Positions 8,051 through 18,627 of a stretch of DNA of 64,000 nt are shown one piece after another. Each line of letters starts with the position of its first letter. The stretch's first letter is position 1. The DNA is taken from contig JBFWOQ010000013.1 of NCBI GenBank assembly GCA_050250395.1, positions 9,785 to 73,784 of the forward strand, in the 5' to 3' direction. The notes under the pieces were generated by a model. It saw only the letters and a program-made list of their open reading frames with translations, did no database searches and had not been told where the DNA came from. The position numbers were made by a program, and so were the translations under genes. This stretch comes from JAGPUQ01 sp050250395. Lineage in GTDB: Bacteria > Pseudomonadota > Gammaproteobacteria > Pseudomonadales > Porticoccaceae.

Positions 8051-9841
8051 TCAGGGAGCGACCGAGATGCGCCCTTCGAGCGCCGCGTCGAACGGTTGCG
8101 GTAGGCTTTCGATATGGGCGATCAGGGCGTCGAGATCGACCGGGCCGACCACCCGGTCGGTGCCCTCTTTGAGCACGCTGAAGTTGTCGCCGCCGCTGGC
8201 CATGAAGCTGTTCACGGTGAGGCTGTAGCTGGCGGCCGGGTTGAGGAGTACGCCGTTGACCCGGATGCTGGCCGGGTCGACCCGGTTGTCGGCGAAGCCG
8301 GCGCCGTTCTCCCGCCAGGTGTAGCTCAGCCCGGAGGGCTTCATGATCCGCGCGAACGGCTGGCCGGCCCACTGCTGGTCGAGCAGGGTGACGAGCTGGG
8401 CGCCGCTCAGGGTCATGCGCACCAGGTCGTTGCCGAACGGCTGCACGCTGAACAGCTCGCCCCAGGTGACCTCGCCGGCATCGATATCGTCGCGGATGCC
8501 GCCGGGGTTCATGAGCGCGATCTCGGTGTCCATGGCGGCGCGTTGGGCGTCGGCGATCAGATTGCCCAGCGCCGACTCCCCGGCCGGGGTTGTGGCGCGG
8601 GTGATGTCCATGGCGGCGGTGCCGACCACTCGCTCGACCAGCGGCGCCACGGTCTCGGTTGCCTCGGCGACCAGCGCCGCTACTTCGGCGTCCGGGGTCA
8701 GGCCGGGGCCTTCATCGGCCCAGGTGGTGAGGATGCGCGCCGACTTGTAGACGATGTCGCGGCTGCGCGGATCCAGGGCCAGATCGATGTCGCAGTAGGC
8801 GGTGCTGGCCGAGAAGGCCTGGGTCACCAGGATCGGCGTGCCGTTGGCGTTTTCGACCAGGGCATTGGTGAAACCGTGGGCATGACCGGAGACCACCAGG
8901 TCCACCCCATCGTCCAGGCGTCGCACGATCTCGCCGATGGCGCCGTCGAGCACCACCGGGTCGGCCGGCGTCGGACCCGCCGAGCTCGGGCTCTGCCGGG
9001 TGCCCTGGTGGATGCTGACGATGATCGCCTCCACGCCCTGGCGGCGCAGGCGCCCGACCTCGGCGTTGATGGCGTCGGCCTCGTCGAGGAAGCTCAGCCC
9101 CGCGACCCCTGTGGGCGTGACGATGGTGGGCGTCTCCTTGAGCACGGCGCCGACGATGGCCACCGGCAGTCCGCGCACCCGCTTCACCACCGAGGGCGGC
9201 AGCAGCGGCTCGCCGGAGTCGGTCCAGACCACGTTGGCGCTCACCGTGGGGTAGCGGGCGCCGCGCCAGGGATCTTCCTGGAAGGGCCCGTCGCCGTGGT
9301 TGCCGCCCTCCAGCAGGCGCAGCAGCTCGGTGCTGCCCTCGTCGAACTCGTGGTTCCCCAGGGTGCCGGTCAGGTTGCACAGCGGGTGGAGCTTGAACCG
9401 GTAACTGCAATGACGGTTGGCGAGCAGGTTCAGAAAGCCGATCGAGGGCTCGTCCTGGAGCAGCGCGGAGACCGGCGGGCTCGCGCCCACATGGTCGCCG
9501 GCGTGGATCAACAGGGCGCCCTGCGGCGCCGCGGTGGCCGCCGCCTGCAGGTAGGAGGCCAGCACCGCGGCGCCGCCCACCGGGCGCCCGAACAGGGTGC
9601 GCGGACTGAGCTGGCCGTGGAAATCGTTGATGCCGAGCACCTTGAAATGTACCCAGGACTCCGGATTGGCGGTTGCGGGCCGCCGCCAGGTCACCGCCCG
9701 AGCGGCCGCGGCGCGCAGTTCGGCGCTGGCCTCCGCGTGGTGGTGGCCGGCATGGGCGTCGGACTGTGCCCCGACCGGGCCGCCGGCAAGGCAGCCGGCG
9801 ACCAGCAGGGCGGCCGGGATGAGACTGCGGGGGACCAGCAT
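8051..9841 (-). CDS. 5'-nucleotidase / 2',3'-cyclic phosphodiesterase, probable lipoprotein
   Basis: The 596-residue product belongs to the two-domain UshA-like family, which hydrolyses extracellular nucleotides. The N-terminal metallophosphoesterase domain shows all metal-binding blocks: LGINDFHGQL, LIHAGDHVGASPP, LGNHEFDEGS, IVSIHQGT and VSGHAHGFTN. The C-terminal nucleotide-binding domain has MNPGGIRDDID and the final NSFMASGGDNF. The signal peptide ends in LVAGC, a lipobox, so the protein is probably a lipoprotein. The start at 9841 is fixed by GGAGG six bases upstream; the frame is open much further but without such a site. It probably supplies phosphate and nucleosides from extracellular nucleotides. 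Confidence 0.93.
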   Translation of the reverse strand: MLVPRSLIPAALLVAGCLAGGPVGAQSDAHAGHHHAEASAELRAAAARAVTWRRPATANPESWVHFKVLGINDFHGQLSPRTLFGRPVGGAAVLASYLQAAATAAPQGALLIHAGDHVGASPPVSALLQDEPSIGFLNLLANRHCSYRFKLHPLCNLTGTLGNHEFDEGSTELLRLLEGGNHGDGPFQEDPWRGARYPTVSANVVWTDSGEPLLPPSVVKRVRGLPVAIVGAVLKETPTIVTPTGVAGLSFLDEADAINAEVGRLRRQGVEAIIVSIHQGTRQSPSSAGPTPADPVVLDGAIGEIVRRLDDGVDLVVSGHAHGFTNALVENANGTPILVTQAFSASTAYCDIDLALDPRSRDIVYKSARILTTWADEGPGLTPDAEVAALVAEATETVAPLVERVVGTAAMDITRATTPAGESALGNLIADAQRAAMDTEIALMNPGGIRDDIDAGEVTWGELFSVQPFGNDLVRMTLSGAQLVTLLDQQWAGQPFARIMKPSGLSYTWRENGAGFADNRVDPASIRVNGVLLNPAASYSLTVNSFMASGGDNFSVLKEGTDRVVGPVDLDALIAHIESLPQPFDAALEGRISVAP

Positions 9842-10208
9842 GACGAACCTCCAGTGCGTTCCATTGGTGTCCGGCAGTGTCGCGAGTGATTGTGCACAGG
9901 GTTTGACGGCCCGGTGACCGGGCCATGACCGCGACGCGGGGTCGAGCCGCTGCGAGTCGCGGTGACCGGGGTGCGCGCGCCGGTTACGGAAGGAAGGCTT
10001 GCCTTTCACGGTCATGCTGGTAACCATGACGCCATGTCGAGAACGCGATCCAGGCGGGCCACCGTGCCACGGCCGCGATCCGCGCGGCGCGGGCGGAACC
10101 GGCAGCCGCGAGCGACCCAAAAATATAAGCTTTTCATTTGCTTCAGACGATTTTTCAACCACCGCTATCCAACCACCACTGTCTAACCACCACTACGGAG
10201 ATACTTCG
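9842..10208. promoter_or_regulatory. Divergent promoter region between 5'-nucleotidase and monooxygenase genes
   Basis: This 367-bp region separates two divergent genes. It is GC-rich except for an AT-rich patch at 10116-10158 (AAAAATATAAGC and beyond), where TATAAG at 10124-10129 could serve as a -10 box for the monooxygenase gene. No good -35 box pairs with it. A triplicated 14-bp motif lies at its right edge. Confidence 0.35.
10157..10198. repeat. Three tandem 14-bp repeats before the monooxygenase ribosome binding site
   Basis: AACCACCGCTATCC, AACCACCACTGTCT and AACCACCACTACGG follow each other without gaps. The first eight or nine bases of each unit are nearly identical. The array ends 10 bp before the ATG at 10209, just ahead of the ribosome binding site. 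It lies in the probable 5' untranslated leader, so it could act at DNA or RNA level. Confidence 0.75.
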
Positions 10209-12023
<1,815 letters not shown>

Positions 12024-12078
12024 AGCAGCGGCCTGCGGGCCATCTCGTTCAGGGCAGCTGTTTTCGTTCAGGGTGAGT

Positions 12079-12112
12079 GCCGGGCGGCTCCCGGGTGGGA
12101 GTGTCGCCCGGC
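12079..12112 (+). terminator. Strong hairpin after the monooxygenase gene
   Basis: GCCGGGCG at 12079-12086 pairs with CGCCCGGC at 12105-12112, and an inner GCTCCC pairs with GGGAGT around GGGT. No T-run follows, so it may be an mRNA-stabilising or Rho-associated hairpin rather than an intrinsic terminator. Confidence 0.4.
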
Positions 12113-12198
12113 GGCCGGACCGGACGACGGATTGCGGTTGGTTTCGCGCGGGCGAGCTCCTATCATGCCGGGCAAATCCGTGTGCCCGAGGGCTGCCC

Positions 12199-12984
12199 GT
12201 GACGACCAAGACCCTGGAATTCTGCACCACCCGACTCGATGGCCCTGTGCTCACGGTCACCATCAACCGGCCCGAGGTGATGAACTCCCTGCATCCGCCG
12301 GCCAATTTCGAACTGGAGCAGGTGTTCGATGACTTCGCCGCCGATCCCGAGCAGTGGGTGGCGATTCTCACCGGCGCCGGCGACCGCGCCTTCAGCGCCG
12401 GCAACGATCTCAAGTATCAGGCCGCGGGCGGCAAGCGCGGGAGCCCCCGTTCCGGCTTTGCCGGGCTCACTTCGCGCTTCGATCTCAACAAGCCGGTGAT
12501 CGCCGCGGTCAACGGCGTCGCCATGGGCGGTGGCTTCGAGATTGCGCTGGCCTGCGATCTGATCGTGGCGGCGGAAACCGCGGTGTTCGCGCTGCCGGAG
12601 CCGCGTGTCGGTCTCGCCGCGCTGGCCGGCGGCGTGCATCGCCTGCCGCGCCAGATCGGGCTCAAGCGGGCGATGAGCATGATTCTCACCGGACGCCGGG
12701 TCGGCGCCGCCGAGGGCAGGGAGCTGGGTTTCGTGAACGAAGTGGTGCCGCCGGCGCAGCTCATGAATTCGGCGCAGCGCTGGGCTGACCTGATTCTGGA
12801 ATGCGCGCCGTTGTCGATCCGTGCCAGCAAGGACTCGGTGATGCGCGGGCTGGATCAGGCCGATCTGGGACAGGCGATGGCGCTGCAGCTCGACAGTGTC
12901 GCCGAGCTCTATCGCAGCCAGGATTTCATCGAGGGGCCGCGAGCCTTTGCCGAGAAGCGCCCGCCGCGCTGGCAGGGCAAGTGA
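12199..12984 (+). CDS. Enoyl-CoA hydratase/isomerase family protein (crotonase)
   Basis: Crotonase-fold enzyme of 261 residues. The oxyanion-hole segments FSAGNDLKY and NGVAMGGGFE are present. Both glutamates that serve as acid/base in true enoyl-CoA hydratases are kept, one in GGGFEIAL and one in ALPEPRVGL. Hydratase activity in beta-oxidation is therefore plausible. The GTG at 12199 is chosen because CCGAGGG precedes it at good spacing; the frame is open upstream into the intergenic region. The gene lies between a Baeyer-Villiger monooxygenase and an FkbM methyltransferase whose start is 19 bp downstream. Confidence 0.88.
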   Translation: MTTKTLEFCTTRLDGPVLTVTINRPEVMNSLHPPANFELEQVFDDFAADPEQWVAILTGAGDRAFSAGNDLKYQAAGGKRGSPRSGFAGLTSRFDLNKPVIAAVNGVAMGGGFEIALACDLIVAAETAVFALPEPRVGLAALAGGVHRLPRQIGLKRAMSMILTGRRVGAAEGRELGFVNEVVPPAQLMNSAQRWADLILECAPLSIRASKDSVMRGLDQADLGQAMALQLDSVAELYRSQDFIEGPRAFAEKRPPRWQGK

Positions 12985-13003
12985 TGCCGTCGGAGGAGCA
13001 GAC

Positions 13004-13684
13004 ATGAAACACGTGGGAGAGTTCTGGCTGCCCGACGTCGATCTGCGGCGCTGGAGCAACTGGGGCAAGACCCGCCGCAAGACGCTGGAGCGCTACGGCA
13101 CGGGCGCCGGACCCAAGGCCGCCGATATGGAAGCGGCCCTGGCCAACATCCCGAAGGGCGGTCTGGCCCTGGACGGTGGCGCCAACGTCGGCGCCTACAC
13201 GCGCATCATGGCGCGGCACTTCGACCGGGTGATCGCGTTCGAGCCCGCGCCCGATACCTTCGCCTGCCTCGAACGCAATGTGCGGGAATGGGGGCTTGGC
13301 GAGCGGGTCGAGGTCCGTCCCGTGGCGCTCTCGGATCGCCGCGAACAGGTCGGGCTGAAGGGCCGGTTCGGGCATCGTTCGCTGTCGCGGCGGGTATCGG
13401 GTCCGGGCGCCATTCAGAGTCTGCCCATCGATGACCTGGAGCTGCCGGCGCTCGCGTTTCTGAAGCTGGATCTGGAGGGTTACGAGGTGCGCGCCCTGCG
13501 CGGCGCTCTGGCGACGCTCCAACGCTGCCGGCCCCATGTGTTGTTCGAAGACAAACCCCACAAGTCGGAACTCTACGGTGAGGCGCGGGAAGCGCACGAT
13601 ATTCTGCTATCCTTGGGCGCGCGGTTGATCGCCCGGATCGGCAAGAACGGCAATGACTGGCTCTATGGCTTTGCCGTCGATTGA
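13004..13684 (+). CDS. FkbM family SAM-dependent methyltransferase
   Basis: The 226-residue product has the class I methyltransferase SAM loop ALDGGANVGAYT near residue 50, then VIAFEPAPDTFACLERN. The FkbM signature LKLDLEGYEVRALRGA lies near residue 150. FkbM enzymes O-methylate sugars, lipids or polyketide intermediates; the acceptor here cannot be told. The ATG at 13004 has GGAGGAG five bases upstream. It follows the crotonase gene by 19 bp and probably shares its transcript. No glycosyltransferases or polysaccharide genes surround it. Confidence 0.85.
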   Translation: MKHVGEFWLPDVDLRRWSNWGKTRRKTLERYGTGAGPKAADMEAALANIPKGGLALDGGANVGAYTRIMARHFDRVIAFEPAPDTFACLERNVREWGLGERVEVRPVALSDRREQVGLKGRFGHRSLSRRVSGPGAIQSLPIDDLELPALAFLKLDLEGYEVRALRGALATLQRCRPHVLFEDKPHKSELYGEAREAHDILLSLGARLIARIGKNGNDWLYGFAVD

Positions 13685-13841
13685 CAGTTTTTCAGCAGGC
13701 CGTCAGGACGTGTGAAGCAGCCTGCGGCGCAGCGCCGCAAGCTGGTCCGTTCGCACGGTAAGGTTTCGCAATACGCAAGGTTCAGCAATACAAAAGTTCA
13801 AAAGTTCCGTAATACACCCGCATCATCGCGGGCAGCACTTC

Positions 13842-13918
13842 GCCTCTGTAGCTCAGTTGGATAGAGTAACCGGCTTCGAACCGGTTGGTCGGGAGTTCGA
13901 GTCTCTCCAGGGGCGCCA
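13842..13918 (+). tRNA. tRNA-Arg, anticodon UCG
   Basis: A complete cloverleaf with encoded CCA. The acceptor stem is GCCTCTG (13842-13848) with CAGGGGC plus discriminator G. The D arm is GCTC with GAGT and has A at position 20, an arginine identity element. The anticodon stem is ACCGG with CCGGT around CTTCGAA, giving TCG at 34-36, which reads CGA. The T arm is GGGAG with CTCTC around TTCGAGT. It stands alone between the FkbM and Smr genes. Confidence 0.95.
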
Positions 13919-14020
13919 TTTTCCGGCACCGATTTTTTTGGCACGGACTTGGTGCGAGCGGAAATCTTCCGGGCTGAAGTCCGCTTCCGCGGTGATCTTA
14001 TCGTTGGTCACCTTTCGCAC

Positions 14021-14605
14021 TCACTCCGCGCGCAGTCCGTGCCGCTCCCGGTTGTCATTGCGTTCGCGCGCGCTCTTGCGAAACAGCACATAGGTCGCAC
14101 CCACGCCGCCGTCGCGACGCTGCGCGCTGTGGAACGCCAGCACCTCGTCCAGTTCCCGCAGCCAGTGGTTCACGCAGCTCTTGAGCAGGGCAGGCGGATT
14201 GCGTCCTTCGCCACGACCGTGGCTGATGAGTCCACAGCGGAGGTCATGGGTCATGGCATCGCGGGTGAACTGAAACACCGCCAGCCGCGCCTGTTCCACC
14301 GTCAACCCATGCAGGTCGAGGCGCGAATCGATGGCGTAGTGGCCTTGCCGCAGATTCTTGAAGACGCCGTTCTGGACGCCGTCGCGCTTCCACGCCAGCA
14401 CGTCCCAGGGTTGGACAAGCACCACCTGCTCGGCGCGCGCCAGATAGTTGCCGTCGCGGACCCGTTCCTGCGCCGCTGCCTGGCGGCGGATGTCCAGCCC
14501 CGGCGAGCGCACATTGAGCTTGGGGCCGATCACGCGCGCGGCCTGACGCAGTGGCTCCACCGCGCCGATCAGTTCGTCAAACCCCGGTTGGTCATTGTCC
14601 GTCAT
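14021..14605 (-). CDS. Smr domain protein (SmrA/YdaL-like)
   Basis: The 194-residue product ends with an Smr domain: RLDLHGLTVEQAR, then the LISHGRGEGR loop and FHSAQRRDGGVGATYVLFRK. The LDLHG and HGRG motifs are the conserved core of Smr endonuclease domains (MutS2 C-terminus and the SmrA/SmrB proteins). SmrB cuts mRNA between collided ribosomes; stand-alone SmrA-like proteins of this length are less well characterised. The ATG at 14605 is used; an ATG four codons upstream is also possible, and neither has a strong ribosome binding site. The gene is downstream of the large GGDEF-EAL gene in reverse orientation, separated by 46 bp. Confidence 0.88.
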   Translation of the reverse strand: MTDNDQPGFDELIGAVEPLRQAARVIGPKLNVRSPGLDIRRQAAAQERVRDGNYLARAEQVVLVQPWDVLAWKRDGVQNGVFKNLRQGHYAIDSRLDLHGLTVEQARLAVFQFTRDAMTHDLRCGLISHGRGEGRNPPALLKSCVNHWLRELDEVLAFHSAQRRDGGVGATYVLFRKSARERNDNRERHGLRAE

Positions 14606-14651
14606 GGCTGCCAGCATAGGTGGGTAGCGCGCCGCGGCGCAATCTGGCGCA

Positions 14652-17600
14652 TCAGCTTGCTGGATCCGCATCCCGGATGTAAAGACGCTCGAACTCGGCG
14701 GCCGGCAGCGGCCGTGAATAGAGGTAGCCCTGGTGCAGCGCACAGCCCAGGCCGCGCAAAAATTCGGCCTGATCCTCGGTCTCTACGCCTTCGGCCACCG
14801 TGCGCAGTTTCAGGCTCCTTGCCATGGCGATGATGCTCTCGACGATCGCGGCATCGTTGGTATCCTGAAGGATGTCGCGCACATAGCTTTTGTCGATCTT
14901 GATTTCGTCGAGGGGAAGGTGTTTGAGGTAGTACAGCGATGAGTAACCGGTACCGAAATCGTCGACCGAAATAAGCGCTCCCATGCGCTTGAGTTCGTTC
15001 AATCGCGAGCGAACGCTGTCCACGTTCTCGATCAGGGTGCCCTCCGTGATTTCCAGAGTCAGCGCGCCGGAAGCTATGTCAAAGCGCGCCATGTTGTCGC
15101 CGATGCAGCGCACAAAGTCGGAGTGGCGGAACTGGACAGGACTGACGTTGATGGCAATTCCCAGGTGCTGCCCCCCGGCACTGCGGTGCCAGGCGGCGAG
15201 CCGCGCGCAGGCGCTCTGGGTTACCCACGTGCCGATCGCGTAGATCAATCCGGATTCTTCCGCCAGCGGAATGAAATCCGCCGGCGGCACCAGTCCATGT
15301 CCCGGTCGGTTCCAGCGCAACAGGGCCTCGGCTCCGCACACCTTCCGATCGGCATCGATTTTCGGTTGAAAGTAAAGCTCCAGTTCGTCGCGTTCGACGG
15401 CCATGCGCAGATCCTGTTCGATGGCCAACCGGCTACTCGCGCTCGATTGCAGGCTCGATTCGTAGAAGCAGAGGGTATCGCGCCCCTGCTTCTTGGCCTG
15501 ATACATGGCGATGTCGGCGTGGTGCAGCAGATCCTCGGCGCGGTCTCCGTCGCGGGGGAATATGGCGATGCCGATGCTGGCGGTAACGCGATGTCCGTGC
15601 CCCGCGACAAGGTACTCGCCCGCGAGGCAGGAGCGGAGTTTTTCCGCCACGATTCGCGCGTTGTCGTCCAGCGTTGCGGGCTCGTTGCCGAGCGAGGTCA
15701 CCAGTACCACGAATTCATCCCCGCCCAGGCGCGCGACAGTGTCCTCCTCGCGCACGGTGGCGGTGCAGCGTTCGGCGATCTGGCGTAGCAGCAGATCGCC
15801 GGTGCCATGGCCGAGGCTGTCGTTGAGCAATTTGAAGCGATCGAGATCGAGAAACAGCACGGCACCGTAGTAACCGCTGCGGCTGGCGTGGGCACTGGCC
15901 TGCCGCAGGCGATCGAGCAACAGTCGCCGGTTGGCAAGCCCGGTCAGCGGGTCGTAATAGGCGAGACGCTCGATTTCCTCCAGCGCCCGCTTGTAGTCGG
16001 TGATGTCGGCCGTGGCGCCATGCAGCCGGTTTCGGCCGCTGGAGCGGTCGACCTCGCCCTGACTGCGGAACCAGCGCAAGCCCTGGTCGGGCAGGTTGAT
16101 CCGGAACTCGAACTGAAACAACCTTCCGCTTTCCATGGCCGCGCGCACCGCGGCGTCGAACGCAGCGCTATCCTGCGGGTGGAGCAGTTGCAGGGTTTCC
16201 GCATGCGTCTTGGGGAGGAACTCCTCGGATACTCCGAGGACTCCCGCGACGCCTTCCGCCCAGTGCATTTCACCCGTGTGCCAATCCAGTTCCCAGGACG
16301 CGATACCGTAGGCCTGGCTCGCCAGACGAATGATCTCTTCCTTGCGCATCAACTGCGCGGTCAATGTCTCCCGCTCCTGTTCGCTGCGCCGGCGCTCCGT
16401 GATGTCGCGGATCGTGGCGAGCAACGCCGGCTTGCCATCCCAGGCGATCACGCTCAGGCTGGCTTCGAGATCGATGCGCCGGCCATCGGCATGCACCATG
16501 CTCCAGTCGACATGGCCGCTTCCCTCGCGGAACACCTTTTCCAGTATCTCCCTGGCCAACTGGTCGGAATCGCGGCCATCGACCTGGCGGGGTAGCGACC
16601 GCGCCGTCGTCGATCCGCCAAGAATAGCGGCGCGGTCGCGGCCCAGCATCAGCGCGAACTGGGCGTTGCATTCCACCACGATGTTCCTGTCGTCGATGAT
16701 GGCCACGCCGTCGTGGATGGATTCGATCAGGTGCCGGTAATTGCCGCGCGTTTCCTCCAGCGCCGCGGTGGTCTGGATGTGGCGGGTGATGTCCAGTGCG
16801 CTGATGACGTAGTAATCGATCGCACCCGACGCATTGCGGATGGCGGTATTCACGTCCCACAGGTGCATCAGCTCGCCGGTTTTGGTGCGCCACCAGGTGC
16901 GGCCCGTCCAGGTATCGAGGTCGCTCTTGCCGGTCAGAAAGTCGCCGAGGCCAGGGCTGTCCTGGCCGATGAAAATATCGCCGGCCAGGGTGAAGCCGAG
17001 CATCTCCTCTCGCGAATAACCACTGGCGTCCAGCGCGGCCTGGTTGGCGCGAATGATTTTTCCGGCGCCGTCGGCGATCAGTTGAGGCGCGCCGGTATCG
17101 AAGGCAATAGCGGCGAGACGCCGTTCTTCCCGAACCCGGTAGGCTTCCGAGACATCGTGGAAAACCAGCACCCCCCCTTCGATGACCCCGTCCACACCGC
17201 GGATCGGGGCCGCGCTGTCGGCGATGTGGTATCGCCGGCCGTCGCGGGCGGTCAGCACCGCGTGGTTGGCGAGCTGCTGGGTCGCGCCGGTCGCCATTGC
17301 CTGCGCCACCGGATTCGCCATTGCCGTTCCGGAGAGGTAATCGGTGAGCGCGAAGACGTTCTCCAGGGACCGGCCGATCGCCTCCGCGCGCGGCCAGCCG
17401 GTCAACGCTTCGGCCACCGGATTGACGCGCTCGACCCGCAGTTGGGTATCGACAATGATGACGGCGTCGCCAATGGAATCGAGAATGCGGTCGAGCCGCT
17501 GTTCACGCTGGTGCAACGCCTGGAAATTCTCGGTCAAATCCGCCGATAGCCGGTTGAAGGCCATGGCGAGGTGGCTCAGGGGTCCGCGACCCTGCACCTG

Positions 17601-18293
17601 GATCGCGGCGGGCGAACCGGATGCGTAGCGCTGTACACCCTGGGTGATCTCGGCGATCGGACGACTGACGAACCAGCGGATGAATGTCGTCAGGCCCAGC
17701 AGGCTCGTAAGCGCAAACAGTGTAAAGAATGTGCTCTGGCGGTACAGGGCGTTCAGGATGCGTGGGCCGGCGTCGCGGGTATCGAAATCCAGATACAGCA
17801 CGCGGTCGGGACCGGTTGCCACGGCTCCCTTGTGCCCGCCCCCGGAGACAGGGAAATAGCCGCGGATGTGGGCATCGGCGTCCAGGGCGACCATCCCCGT
17901 CGCGCGTTGCCAGCGGCCGGGATCGAGCCAGCCCCGAGCAAAATCGGGCAGAGCTTCCTCGGCCGGCCGGCCTTTCAGTTCCGGTGGGTTCGCATGCAGG
18001 ATCGTCCCGGTGGCGTCGACGATGGCCAGATGCCGCATGCCGGGGTCGTTGAAGGCTGCGAGCAGGGCATCATTGGCCCTGGCAATGCGGGGATCCTGTT
18101 GCGACGCGTTGAGCACCTGCTGGAGACGCGACAGGTTGGCGTGCCAGAAGGAGACGGAAGCCTCTTGGCTTTCCCGTATCCGTATCGTGTATTCGAGCCA
18201 CGTCCAGGCCGCGGTGGCAACGACCAACACAATGACCCCGAGCAGCGGCAGCCAGTGGCGAATATCCAGTTCTCGGACCCGGGCTTTGGCCAT
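14652..18293 (-). CDS. Membrane-bound PAS-GGDEF-EAL cyclic-di-GMP protein
   Basis: A 1213-residue sensor that could make or break cyclic-di-GMP. Visible parts in order: transmembrane helix 14-33; extracytoplasmic sensor region about 38-186; second helix 187-209; HAMP about 210-258; four PAS-like segments (about 265-385, 395-510, 515-635, 655-770); GGDEF domain 775-945; EAL domain 955-1205. The GGDEF motif is intact at 857-861, with an RxxD inhibitory site (REED, 848-851) five residues before it. The EAL domain keeps GAEALLRW and DDFGTGYSSL, so both activities are possible. A (GA)12 tract lies about 75 bp upstream of the start. Confidence 0.95.
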   Translation of the reverse strand: MAKARVRELDIRHWLPLLGVIVLVVATAAWTWLEYTIRIRESQEASVSFWHANLSRLQQVLNASQQDPRIARANDALLAAFNDPGMRHLAIVDATGTILHANPPELKGRPAEEALPDFARGWLDPGRWQRATGMVALDADAHIRGYFPVSGGGHKGAVATGPDRVLYLDFDTRDAGPRILNALYRQSTFFTLFALTSLLGLTTFIRWFVSRPIAEITQGVQRYASGSPAAIQVQGRGPLSHLAMAFNRLSADLTENFQALHQREQRLDRILDSIGDAVIIVDTQLRVERVNPVAEALTGWPRAEAIGRSLENVFALTDYLSGTAMANPVAQAMATGATQQLANHAVLTARDGRRYHIADSAAPIRGVDGVIEGGVLVFHDVSEAYRVREERRLAAIAFDTGAPQLIADGAGKIIRANQAALDASGYSREEMLGFTLAGDIFIGQDSPGLGDFLTGKSDLDTWTGRTWWRTKTGELMHLWDVNTAIRNASGAIDYYVISALDITRHIQTTAALEETRGNYRHLIESIHDGVAIIDDRNIVVECNAQFALMLGRDRAAILGGSTTARSLPRQVDGRDSDQLAREILEKVFREGSGHVDWSMVHADGRRIDLEASLSVIAWDGKPALLATIRDITERRRSEQERETLTAQLMRKEEIIRLASQAYGIASWELDWHTGEMHWAEGVAGVLGVSEEFLPKTHAETLQLLHPQDSAAFDAAVRAAMESGRLFQFEFRINLPDQGLRWFRSQGEVDRSSGRNRLHGATADITDYKRALEEIERLAYYDPLTGLANRRLLLDRLRQASAHASRSGYYGAVLFLDLDRFKLLNDSLGHGTGDLLLRQIAERCTATVREEDTVARLGGDEFVVLVTSLGNEPATLDDNARIVAEKLRSCLAGEYLVAGHGHRVTASIGIAIFPRDGDRAEDLLHHADIAMYQAKKQGRDTLCFYESSLQSSASSRLAIEQDLRMAVERDELELYFQPKIDADRKVCGAEALLRWNRPGHGLVPPADFIPLAEESGLIYAIGTWVTQSACARLAAWHRSAGGQHLGIAINVSPVQFRHSDFVRCIGDNMARFDIASGALTLEITEGTLIENVDSVRSRLNELKRMGALISVDDFGTGYSSLYYLKHLPLDEIKIDKSYVRDILQDTNDAAIVESIIAMARSLKLRTVAEGVETEDQAEFLRGLGCALHQGYLYSRPLPAAEFERLYIRDADPAS

Positions 18294-18366
18294 ATCCTTC
18301 TGCCTCGATGGTTATGTTTGTCTTGTTCGCCCATGGCAGGCGCGCGGTTGACCGAACGGACTGAGC

Positions 18367-18390
18367 GAGAGAGAGAGAGAGAGAGAGAGA
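18367..18390. repeat. (GA)12 dinucleotide microsatellite
   Basis: Twelve perfect GA units, read as (TC)12 on the transcribed strand, lie 74-97 bp upstream of the GGDEF-EAL start codon. Tracts of this kind change length by replication slippage. In a promoter or leader they can alter spacing and give phase-variable expression. No similar tract occurs elsewhere in the window. Confidence 0.9.
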
Positions 18391-18424
18391 GCTTGCTTCC
18401 GTCCGGCGCACTCCATGGCAGCTT

Positions 18425-18549
18425 GTTGAAAAACTGCCGCGGTAGCCACTTCGTTGCGCGGTGCTCGCTCCCTCGCCTATCTGTCTGACATGTCTCGGTC
18501 GCTGCGCGCCGTGCGCCTCGCAGCTGCCCGCCTCGCGACGTTTATCAAC
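18425..18549. repeat. Dispersed repeat, copy 1
   Basis: The unit starts GTTGAAAAAC (18425-18434) and ends GTTTATCAAC (18540-18549), a 10-bp terminal inverted repeat with one mismatch. CTTG/CAAG extends it outward. The interior contains the shared strings CTTCGTTGCGCGGTGCTCGC and GGTCGCTGCGCGCCGTGCGC. The same unit recurs at 39182-39317 (inverted) and 58022-58144. Its interior gives cysteine-rich spurious frames, which I do not regard as genes. Confidence 0.85.
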
Positions 18550-18627
18550 AAGCCGATAGCGGCTTGTTGCACGGTTTTCTTCAACCCCAGGCCGCTCTAC
18601 CAGCCCCAGGTTGCTGGCGGGCAACGG

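Larger units (their letters stand above)
18294..18627. other. Intergenic region with microsatellite and dispersed repeat
   Basis: These 334 bp lie between two minus-strand genes, the GGDEF-EAL gene and the crotonase. They contain a GA microsatellite, a copy of the roughly 125-bp dispersed repeat, and a palindrome AACAAGCCGATAGCGGCTTGTT at the repeat's right edge. I see no gene. Confidence 0.6.

Noticed and set aside
13684..13703. CAGTTTTTCAGCAGGCC after the FkbM gene as a fourth repeat copy
   Set aside because: It resembles one end of the dispersed repeat, but the interior is absent and the match is too short to distinguish a relic from chance.
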